Of a stretch of 7,761 nucleotides of DNA, positions 1-5,337 are shown piece after piece (position 1 is the first letter of the stretch; every line of letters begins with the position of its first letter). Made by a program: the position numbers and the translations under genes. This DNA comes from a bacterium. Its GTDB lineage: Bacteria; Bacillota_I; Bacilli_A; RF39; UBA660. The notes beneath the pieces were generated by a model. It did not search any database and was not told the origin of the DNA. It was given only the letters and a program-made list of their open reading frames with translations. Where the stretch lies: NCBI GenBank assembly GCA_004560915.1, contig SFTR01000048.1:1-7761 (forward strand), read 5' to 3'.

Positions 1-269
1 AACTTGGTGGAGAAAAAGTAGATTTAAGAGACGAATTAATATATGGTCTTGGGTACTATACAGCATTTTGTATGAATAGACAAGCTAATGGAAATTATAA
101 AGAATTTATGAGAGAATTTTATAAATTTATAATGTCTAGAGGAGAATTAACGTCAAAACAAAGTATAGAGGGTTTAGGAATAAACTTTGATGAATTTGTT
201 GATGGTAAAATAATAACTCCTAAAATAGAAGAAAATACTTTAGCACTAAAAAAAAGATTTAATTTATAA
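1..269 (+). CDS. 3' end of an unrecognised protein (5' end outside window)
   Basis: The reading frame is open from base 3 to a TAA stop at 267-269, giving 88 visible C-terminal residues. It runs off the left edge, so the first in-frame ATG at 72 should not be taken as the true start. The visible part looks soluble and largely helical. It has an aromatic-rich stretch (YGLGYYTAF, about residues 14-22) followed by alternating charged and hydrophobic helices and a Lys/Arg-rich end. There is no signal peptide, membrane segment or catalytic motif in the visible part. The pattern faintly resembles the C-terminal helices of M3-type oligopeptidases, but the HExxH zinc motif would lie outside the window and I do not assign it. 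No terminator directly follows the stop; the first hairpin with a T-run downstream is at 417-446, so transcripts of this gene may run into the leader of the next one. Confidence 0.7.
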   Translation, partial: LGGEKVDLRDELIYGLGYYTAFCMNRQANGNYKEFMREFYKFIMSRGELTSKQSIEGLGINFDEFVDGKIITPKIEENTLALKKRFNL

Positions 270-275
270 AAAGTG

Positions 276-304
276 TTGACTTTTAAATAAAAAACCTTTA
301 ATAT
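276..304 (+). promoter_or_regulatory. Sigma-A-type promoter for the leader/RSH transcript
   Basis: There is a TTGACT -35 at 276-281 and a TAATAT -10 at 299-304, separated by exactly 17 nt. The expected transcription start is near 311. It lies only 6 bp after the stop of the upstream gene and gives an RSH leader of about 150 nt. No equally good promoter is seen between 305 and 464, so the RSH gene would have to be reached by reading through the hairpin at 417-446. Confidence 0.65.
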
Positions 305-333
305 GAGTATTAAATTTATTATTGAGGTAGTTT

Positions 334-417
334 ATGAAGAAGTATTTATGTTGTGATAAAATTAAATCTAATATTTGTGTTAGAGGTATAACTAACAATA
401 TTTCTTTATGTCTATAA
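334..417 (+). CDS. Possible 27-residue leader peptide upstream of the RSH gene
   Basis: A short ORF starts at ATG 334 and stops at TAA 415-417. A good ribosome binding site (GAGGTAG, 324-330) precedes it at normal spacing, and it lies about 23 nt downstream of the predicted transcription start. The peptide begins MKKYLCCDK, is basic, and has four Cys (residues 6, 7, 15 and 26), two of them in tandem. Its stop codon touches the first base of the terminator stem at 417-440, which is the geometry expected of a translated leader that senses ribosome position. No family is recognised. It could instead be a chance ORF, since AT-rich DNA with a ribosome-binding-like sequence gives such reading frames. 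The case rests on the binding site, the promoter and the position of the stop. Confidence 0.4.
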   Translation: MKKYLCCDKIKSNICVRGITNNISLCL

Positions 418-446
418 ATGATGACTTTTTGGTTGTCATTTTTTTA
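417..446 (+). terminator. Hairpin with T-run in the RSH leader (candidate attenuator)
   Basis: Bases 417-425 can pair with 432-440 as nine base pairs, including two G-U pairs, around a 6-nt loop. Six T residues follow (441-446). This is the form of an intrinsic terminator. It lies between the promoter at 276-304 and the RSH ribosome binding site at 452-460, so it should reduce transcription of RSH unless it is disrupted. It could also serve as the terminator of the gene ending at 269. An upstream copy of the 3' arm (GTTGTGAT, 350-357, against GTTGTCAT, 432-439) could compete for the 5' arm. Confidence 0.5.
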
Positions 447-451
447 TTTAT

Positions 452-460
452 GGAGGTGAG
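452..460 (+). promoter_or_regulatory. Ribosome binding site that fixes the RSH start
   Basis: GGAGGTGAG is a near-perfect match to the 16S anti-Shine-Dalgarno sequence and lies 4 nt before ATG 465 (8 nt from the GGAGG core). In-frame ATGs at 408 and 450 either lie within the leader and terminator or overlap this site and have no binding site of their own, so 465 is the start. Confidence 0.85.
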
Positions 461-464
461 TTTT

Positions 465-1898
465 ATGAAAAGTGCTACTATAGAAGAATTAATAGATTCT
501 ATTGAAAAATATAATCCTATGATTATACCTGATGTGTTAAAAGCATATCAGTATGCTAAAAAGTTACATAGTGGACAAAAACGAGAAAGTGGAGAAGAAT
601 ATATTACTCACCCGTTAACAGTAGCATACATATTATCTTTGATGAAAGCTGATAAAAATACACTCTGTGCTGCATTACTTCATGATACTATTGAAGACAC
701 TGAAATAGAAAAAGAAGATATTGCTCGTAATTTTAATCCTGAAGTTGCTGAATTAGTAGATGGTGTTACTAAATTATCTAAGATGAATTTTTCAAATAAG
801 CAAGATAGAAACTATGCTAATACTAGAAAGATAATAACAAGTGTTACTAAGGATGCAAGAGTTATACTAATAAAGCTAGCAGATAGACTTCATAATATGA
901 GAACACTTGGATTTAAAAAAGATTATAAACAAAAAGAAATTTCTATAGAAACTATGGAGATATTTGTACCACTAGCGTACAACTTAGGTGTCTATCAACT
1001 TAAGTGTGAATTAGAAGACTTATCACTTAAATATTTACTACCTGATGAATATAAAAGAGTAAGTGATGAAACACAAGAATTATTATTAAGTAGTAAAACT
1101 ATATTAGAAGATATGGCTCATAAAATAAGTATATTATTAAATAGAAATGATATTCCTAATGAAATAAAAATAAGGATTAGAAATATATATGGTATTTACA
1201 GAAAGAGATATGATGGACAAGCTATTCGTAATATACATGATTTATTAGCACTTAAAGTTATAGTTGATGAAGTTAGTGATTGTTATACTTCTTTAGGATA
1301 TGTACATAGTTTATATAAACCTATTAATAGTAAATTTAAAGATTATATATGTAATCCTAAGACAAATATGTATCAATGTTTACATACTACTGTGTTTGGT
1401 CCTGATAATATGTTAGTACAAGCTCAAATAAGAACCTTACAAATGGATATAATAGATAGTTATGGAGTAGCTGCATATTGGGATTTTGATGGAGAAAATG
1501 CTAGTAAAAGAATGTTAGAAGTAGTAGAAGAGAAGAGTCAATTTTTTAAATCATTAGTTGAGATAGATGAACAATATGAAGATAATAAATCATTTATAGA
1601 ACAAGTTAAAAAAGAATTATTTAGTGGTAATGTGTATGTGTATACTACTGAAGGAAAAGTATTACAGTTACCAGTAGGATCTACTCCAGTAGACTTTGCA
1701 TATAGACTTGATCCTATGAATGCTAGTCGTATGGCACAAGCAATTGTTAATGATAGACAAGTAGCAGATGACTATATACTACAAAATAAAGATAGAGTAA
1801 GAATATTAACTACTAGAACAGGTTTTCCTAAAAAAGAATGGGAAGATAAAGTTAAAACTACTAGAGCACTAGCACTTATTAAGAAAGATTTATCATAA
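465..1898 (+). CDS. RSH-family (p)ppGpp enzyme, probably hydrolase-biased, lacking the C-terminal ACT region
   Basis: This 477-residue RelA/SpoT homologue acts in the cytoplasm on the alarmones ppGpp and pppGpp. The HD hydrolase domain (about 20-180) keeps the expected residues: R40, H49, H73-D74 and E77-D78 in LLHDTIEDT, and D140 in LADRLHNMRT. The synthetase domain (about 235-345) is recognisable from DLLALKVIV, KFKDYICNPK, NMYQCLHTTV and QIRT. However, the catalytic Glu of the usual ExQIRT motif is Gln (Q319), RxKD is KxKD (K290), and the usual Arg of the DLLAIR motif is Lys (K264). A TGS domain follows (about 389-449), but the His that contacts the tRNA 3' end in FAYxIHT is Asp (D416). 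The protein ends just after the TGS-adjacent KTTRALALIKK segment, so the helical, zinc-finger/CC and ACT/RRM modules of full-length Rel (about 730 residues) are absent. Family membership is certain. Loss of synthesis and of tRNA sensing is inferred from the substitutions. It is preceded by an attenuator-like leader and followed by a strong terminator. Confidence 0.95.
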   Translation: MKSATIEELIDSIEKYNPMIIPDVLKAYQYAKKLHSGQKRESGEEYITHPLTVAYILSLMKADKNTLCAALLHDTIEDTEIEKEDIARNFNPEVAELVDGVTKLSKMNFSNKQDRNYANTRKIITSVTKDARVILIKLADRLHNMRTLGFKKDYKQKEISIETMEIFVPLAYNLGVYQLKCELEDLSLKYLLPDEYKRVSDETQELLLSSKTILEDMAHKISILLNRNDIPNEIKIRIRNIYGIYRKRYDGQAIRNIHDLLALKVIVDEVSDCYTSLGYVHSLYKPINSKFKDYICNPKTNMYQCLHTTVFGPDNMLVQAQIRTLQMDIIDSYGVAAYWDFDGENASKRMLEVVEEKSQFFKSLVEIDEQYEDNKSFIEQVKKELFSGNVYVYTTEGKVLQLPVGSTPVDFAYRLDPMNASRMAQAIVNDRQVADDYILQNKDRVRILTTRTGFPKKEWEDKVKTTRALALIKKDLS

Positions 1899-1910
1899 AT
1901 CTTTCTTTTT
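1881..1910 (+). terminator. Intrinsic terminator of the RSH gene
   Basis: A perfect 12-bp inverted repeat (AAGAAAGATTTA at 1881-1892 with its complement at 1896-1907) is followed by three more T residues, to 1910. The RSH stop codon lies in the 3' arm, so the last codons of the gene form the 5' arm. The sequence after it is AT-only. Confidence 0.8.
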
Positions 1911-1915
1911 ATATA

Positions 1916-1921
1916 TATAAT
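1916..1921 (+). promoter_or_regulatory. Possible -10 element placed for a leaderless transcript
   Basis: TATAAT at 1916-1921 is a consensus -10 and ends 5 bp before ATG 1927, so transcription would begin at or beside the start codon. No convincing -35 is found at 15-19 nt; that stretch overlaps the terminator stem. Because such AT-rich DNA makes TATAAT common by chance, this is tentative. Confidence 0.35.
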
Positions 1922-1926
1922 TTAGT

Positions 1927-2721
1927 ATGAAAAAGTATTATAAATATATATTAATTTCTATGTTTGTTTTATTTAGTTTTTATTATACTGATAAGATTAT
2001 TACTATGAGTGAACATAATAATGTGATTATGAATAGTATAGTAGAATATGCATCTATTAATGATTATAAATGTAGAGAAGGAGAAATTACTCCTGATGGG
2101 ATAGTCTTAGGACTTAGTGGTCTTAGTGTTAATAAGAATAAAAGTTATTCTAATATGAAGGGTATTGGTTTTAAGAAAGAGTTAATAGAATATAAAGATG
2201 AAGAATGTATACTATCTAAAAAGAACAACTTAGATAAGTATATTATTAGAGGCAATAATTATTTAAATAATGTTAGTATTGTAATAGATGTTAATGATGG
2301 TAAAAGTTTTTTAAAGATGATGAAAATAGCTGATAATAAAGGATATACTTTGAATCTTTTATTTAATTATGAGATGTTAAGTTCTAATATAGATAATATA
2401 AGTAATTATAGTAATGTTTTATTTAAAGGAAAAAGTAGGGAAGAAGTAAATAATTTTATGAAGATACTTCATAATGAATTTTATTGTACTAATAAGGATG
2501 GAGATATTATAGAAGAGTGTAAAAGTAAGAAACTTAATAGTATAAATGTTATTAATTATATAAGTAAGGATCTATTAATTAATACAAAAAAAATCCTTGA
2601 TAAAGGTGTTATTATATTTATCAAGGAAAATGAATTTAATTTAAGTGAATTATCTGCGACTTTAAATTATATAAAGAGTAGAGGATATAATATTGTTAGT
2701 ATTAATGATTTATTACTTTAA
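1927..2721 (+). CDS. Membrane-anchored polysaccharide-deacetylase-like protein, probably non-catalytic
   Basis: The 264-residue product has a short basic start (MKKYYKY) and one hydrophobic segment (about 7-20) without a clear cleavage site, so it is probably an N-terminally anchored extracytoplasmic protein. Residues about 55-90 hold an NKSYSNMKGIGF-like segment. Residues about 105-264 follow the layout of a NodB/carbohydrate-esterase-4 barrel: a strand and turn VIDVNDG (119-125) stand where TFDDG is expected, and the C-terminal YIKSRGYNIVSINDLL (248-263) resembles the closing helix and strand of these enzymes. The second motif, HxxxH for the metal, is absent, so deacetylase activity is unlikely. 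The fold assignment is inferred. No Shine-Dalgarno is visible before ATG 1927, unlike neighbouring genes. The 3' end overlaps the convergent ClpX-like gene by 9 bp. Residues about 220-234 are encoded by DNA that also forms the terminator of that gene. Confidence 0.75.
   Translation: MKKYYKYILISMFVLFSFYYTDKIITMSEHNNVIMNSIVEYASINDYKCREGEITPDGIVLGLSGLSVNKNKSYSNMKGIGFKKELIEYKDEECILSKKNNLDKYIIRGNNYLNNVSIVIDVNDGKSFLKMMKIADNKGYTLNLLFNYEMLSSNIDNISNYSNVLFKGKSREEVNNFMKILHNEFYCTNKDGDIIEECKSKKLNSINVINYISKDLLINTKKILDKGVIIFIKENEFNLSELSATLNYIKSRGYNIVSINDLLL
2586..2627 (-). terminator. Intrinsic terminator of the ClpX-like gene, inside the convergent CDS
   Basis: Read on the - strand, a perfect 11-bp stem (2627-2617 with 2604-2594, TCCTTGATAAA and its complement) encloses a 12-nt loop. 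Eight consecutive T residues follow (2593-2586). This is a textbook intrinsic terminator pointing away from the ClpX-like gene, about 85 bp after its stop at 2713. On the + strand the stem is followed by AAAATG rather than T, so it should work only for the - strand. It lies wholly within the coding sequence of the deacetylase-like gene. Confidence 0.75.
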
Positions 2722-4161
2722 GATATATTGTTTACTATCATGTATTGTTTCTGGACTTATGATTAGTTCTCTATGTTGACCTTCTGATAAGGCATAGTAG
2801 TTAGCTACTTCTAGAGCATTTTCTACTATTCTTTTTATACCTCTTGCTCCTATGCCTAGTTTTTTAGCTTCTATAGCTATTTCTTCTATAGTTTTATCAT
2901 CGTATTTAAAGTTTATACCAATTGATTCAAAGAATTTTTTATATAGAAGTAATTGACTTTTATCTGATTCTTTTATAATTCTCATATATTCTTCAGTATC
3001 TAGACTATTCATAACTACTATGTTATCATTTCTACCAACGAATTCTGGAAGTAATCCAAATTTTTTAAGTGTTTCGTTATTGAATATTTCTTTATTATCT
3101 TGTGCTTCTTCTTTTGATGTATTAAATCCTATACCTCTTTTAGTTCTTGAGAATTCTTCTATACCTGAGAATGCTCCTAGGAATGCAAATGTTAGTTTTG
3201 ATGTATAAACATGTCCTTCCATCATTTTTAATAGTGATTGTATTACAGCTGATGTAAATGTTGCGTGATCTCCTTTTGATATTTTTTTATCTATCTCATC
3301 AACTACAATTATTCCTCTTTGTGCTTTTTCTTTGTCTTTACCAGCGTTTTCATAAAGATGAAATAGCATTTCACTTACATCTTTTCCTTTATAACTTGCT
3401 GCTGTGTACTCAGTAGAATCTTCTATAGTAATTGGAATATTTGTCTTTTTACTTATTGTTCTAAATATTTCTGTTTTACCAACACCAGTAGGTCCACATA
3501 TTAACATATTTGATTTTAAACTAGTATCTTGTAATCTTTGATTTTTTGCTATTGAAGTAGCTATCTTTTTGATTTGTTCATCTTGACAAATGACTGTTCT
3601 ACTAACTGATTTATATAATTCATCAGCATATATTATTTTAGGTACTATTATAGTAGGTGGTTCTTTTCTTCTTTTTATTTCTTCTTCAGTGACGGTTATT
3701 TCTTGTTTAAGTCTTTTAACTTCTTTAGTGTATTCACTATTAATCATTTCTTCAAATCCTTCATAATTTTCAGGATTAATACTTATTTGGGTTTCTAAGC
3801 CATCACTTGATGCAAATGTTTCAACTGCTGCTTCACCTGGAGTATATAGTTGGAATAATAAATGTTTATCAAAGTCTTCTGCTTCACGTTTTAAAGTCTT
3901 AGCAAGTTTGTCTTTTTGTCCTTCAGATAGATTATCTAAGTATGCTGGAAATGCATAAACATATTCATCGTCAAAATTATATATATCATCTATGAATGGA
4001 TAATTAAATTTACCTGAATCATCCATGAATATTTTATTTCCATTGTAATCTATTTCTTTGCCATGAAGTATTTCAGATGGTTCATAAGTATAACTTTCTA
4101 CTTCATCATTTGCTTTAATTTTTTTTCTTTTGTATATGAATACTAAAACTTCTTTTTCCAT
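2713..4161 (-). CDS. ClpX-like AAA+ unfoldase with an atypical N-terminal domain
   Basis: The product has 482 residues. The AAA+ core (about 175-480) matches ClpX rather than ClpA/ClpB D2. It has Walker A GPTGVGKT (223-230) and a pore loop YKG (257-259) where ClpX has YVG. The ClpX signature KAQRGIIVVDEIDK (279-292) contains Walker B D288-E289. GAFSGIEE (329-336) is followed by an IGF motif (344-346), matching the loop by which ClpX docks on ClpP. PEFVGR (372-377) carries the Arg finger R377, and sensor-2 GARG is at 438-441. It should therefore unfold proteins using ATP, probably for ClpP. The N-terminal 170 residues are not the ClpX zinc-binding domain: there is no CxxC pair, and instead an acidic, aromatic region and a charged helix, probably coiled coil (about 141-167). 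This part usually selects substrates and adaptors, so specificity is likely different. The start ATG has an AGGGGG binding site (4175-4170). It could be the cell's only ClpX or an extra paralogue; the window cannot tell. Confidence 0.88.
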   Translation of the reverse strand: MEKEVLVFIYKRKKIKANDEVESYTYEPSEILHGKEIDYNGNKIFMDDSGKFNYPFIDDIYNFDDEYVYAFPAYLDNLSEGQKDKLAKTLKREAEDFDKHLLFQLYTPGEAAVETFASSDGLETQISINPENYEGFEEMINSEYTKEVKRLKQEITVTEEEIKRRKEPPTIIVPKIIYADELYKSVSRTVICQDEQIKKIATSIAKNQRLQDTSLKSNMLICGPTGVGKTEIFRTISKKTNIPITIEDSTEYTAASYKGKDVSEMLFHLYENAGKDKEKAQRGIIVVDEIDKKISKGDHATFTSAVIQSLLKMMEGHVYTSKLTFAFLGAFSGIEEFSRTKRGIGFNTSKEEAQDNKEIFNNETLKKFGLLPEFVGRNDNIVVMNSLDTEEYMRIIKESDKSQLLLYKKFFESIGINFKYDDKTIEEIAIEAKKLGIGARGIKRIVENALEVANYYALSEGQHRELIISPETIHDSKQYILK

Positions 4162-4194
4162 TTTATATTCCCCCTAAAATGTAATTTAAATATT

Positions 4195-4223
4195 ATTATA
4201 AAGTAGAAAACATGCCTAGTCAA
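4195..4223 (-). promoter_or_regulatory. Promoter of the ClpX-like gene
   Basis: On the - strand there is TTGACT at 4223-4218 and TATAAT at 4200-4195, with a 17-nt spacer. Transcription should begin near 4188, giving a leader of about 27 nt that contains the AGGGGG ribosome binding site. The -35 abuts the palindrome at 4224-4236. No CIRCE or CtsR-type heat-shock operator is seen. Confidence 0.7.
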
Positions 4224-4236
4224 GCAAGTAACTTGC
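4224..4236. promoter_or_regulatory. Palindrome between two divergent promoters (candidate operator)
   Basis: GCAAGT-A-ACTTGC is a perfect 6-1-6 inverted repeat. It directly abuts the -35 of the leftward promoter (4218-4223) and overlaps the first four bases of the -35 of the rightward promoter (4233-4238). A repressor bound here could block both promoters. It has no T-run, so it is not a terminator. The bound protein is unknown. Confidence 0.4.
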
Positions 4237-4261
4237 CATTTTAATAAAAACAATATATAAT
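4233..4261 (+). promoter_or_regulatory. Promoter of the ATP-grasp gene
   Basis: There is TTGCCA (-35, one mismatch to consensus) at 4233-4238 and TATAAT at 4256-4261, with a 17-nt spacer. Transcription should begin near 4268, about 20 nt before ATG 4288. The leader holds a GGGTGG sequence (4276-4281) that may be a weak ribosome binding site. Confidence 0.65.
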
Positions 4262-4287
4262 TAGGGTATAAAAACGGGTGGTATATT

Positions 4288-5307
4288 ATGAAGAAGGAGT
4301 TAAAGAAATTTTTAAATTACCTAAAAAAGAATATTAAGGGTATTAATCGTAGTATTAAACTTATTAAAAAGAAATGTGATAAAAGTAGTGTAACTTTATT
4401 TTTTGATATGTGGTGGAGTTATATTAGATATGGTGTTGACTATGATGAATATAGAATATTTGAGTTTTATTCATTACCTGGTTTTAAAAGAGATACTTAT
4501 ATGAGTAAATGTAGACATCAAAATTTAGAGAATTATTTATGTGATGTTAAGCATTTAGTAATTCTAAATAATAGAACAAAGTTTTATATTAAGTTTAAAG
4601 ATGTATTAAATAGGGAGTATTATAATGTTAAAGAACTTAGTTTTAAAGAGTTTGAAGAACTTACTTTAAAGAAAAAAGAATTAGTATGTAGAAGTAATAA
4701 TCTTAAAGGAGAAAGTAATACTTTAGTATTAAATGTTAAGAATTTTAGAAGTCCTGCTTTCTTACTTGATAATGCTAAAAAGAATAATTTAGTTATTGCT
4801 GAAGCAAGTATAAAACAAAATAAATTATTTGATAGTATTAATCCATATAATATGAATACTGTTAGTGTTGTTACACTTCTTAGTGGTAATAAAGTAGATA
4901 TAGTTTCTTCTTATGTGAAATTTGGTATTGAAGAAGAGTATAAGTATGATGTTAATTCTGTTAAACATTTAACTGGTTTAGTAGATGTAAAGAGTGGTAT
5001 TATCAAACATAAACTTGTGTGTGGAGAAGATGAGTTATATAGTGAACATCCAATTAGTAAAGTTAAACTTGTTAATTTAGAAATACCTCTTTATGAAGAA
5101 ATAAAGAGTATTGCTAAAGAATGCGCTAAAGATTTTGATGAAGCTTTAGAAATAGAATGGAACTTCGTAATATCAGATAAAAAAGTATATTTAATAAATG
5201 CTAATTTATGGGATGACTATATATTTGCTCAATTACCAATGTTTTCTAAGAATAAAGTGGGTTTAATGCCATATTATAGAGATAATGTTAAAAAGAGAAG
5301 AATTTAA
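4288..5307 (+). CDS. Sugar-transfer-associated ATP-grasp-like protein, active site degenerate
   Basis: The 339-residue protein follows the order of conserved segments in the ATPgrasp_ST family (found near polysaccharide and cell-surface sugar genes). It has FDMWWSYIRYG (39-49), a central lobe, AEASIKQ (171-177) where EEFIKQH is expected, NMNTVSVVTLL (188-198) where SVNTIRVVTLL is usual, LVDVKSG (231-237), EHP (253-255) and EWNFVISDKKVYLINAN (290-306). Several ATP/Mg positions appear altered. The nucleotide-binding KP..G motif around 132-148 is not recognisable, and the final EGN motif reads NAN, so the metal-binding Glu is gone. It may bind but not turn over nucleotide, or may have become a scaffold. 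The basic N-terminus (about 1-30) has no signal peptide, so it is probably cytoplasmic. The substrate is unknown. The 3' end overlaps the convergent polymerase gene by 4 bp. Confidence 0.72.
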   Translation: MKKELKKFLNYLKKNIKGINRSIKLIKKKCDKSSVTLFFDMWWSYIRYGVDYDEYRIFEFYSLPGFKRDTYMSKCRHQNLENYLCDVKHLVILNNRTKFYIKFKDVLNREYYNVKELSFKEFEELTLKKKELVCRSNNLKGESNTLVLNVKNFRSPAFLLDNAKKNNLVIAEASIKQNKLFDSINPYNMNTVSVVTLLSGNKVDIVSSYVKFGIEEEYKYDVNSVKHLTGLVDVKSGIIKHKLVCGEDELYSEHPISKVKLVNLEIPLYEEIKSIAKECAKDFDEALEIEWNFVISDKKVYLINANLWDDYIFAQLPMFSKNKVGLMPYYRDNVKKRRI

Positions 5308-5337
5308 ATTATATTTTTAAATTTTTCTCTATTTTTT
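5291..5337. terminator. Bidirectional terminator shared by convergent genes
   Basis: Bases 5294-5308 pair with 5316-5330 in a 15-bp stem (one G-U) with a 7-nt loop. On the + strand it is followed by ATTTTTT (six T at 5332-5337). On the - strand the stem is followed by three T (5293-5291). Both stop codons, of the ATP-grasp gene (5305-5307) and of the polymerase (5306-5304), lie in the left arm. It should be stronger on the + strand. Confidence 0.7.

Noticed and set aside
408..464. Longer N-terminus for the RSH protein starting at ATG 408 (or 450).
   Set aside because: The extra 19 residues are hydrophobic and encoded by the hairpin, T-run and ribosome binding site; GGAGGTGAG at 452-460 points to ATG 465, where homology-like sequence begins.
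3020..3208. Small + strand ORF of 62 codons.
   Set aside because: It lies antisense within the well-supported ClpX-like gene, has low-complexity Ser/Leu/Asn composition and no convincing start signals.
4162..4287. CIRCE or CtsR heat-shock operators near the Clp-like gene.
   Set aside because: No TTAGCACTC-type or GGTCAAA tandem repeat is present; the only clear symmetry is GCAAGTAACTTGC.
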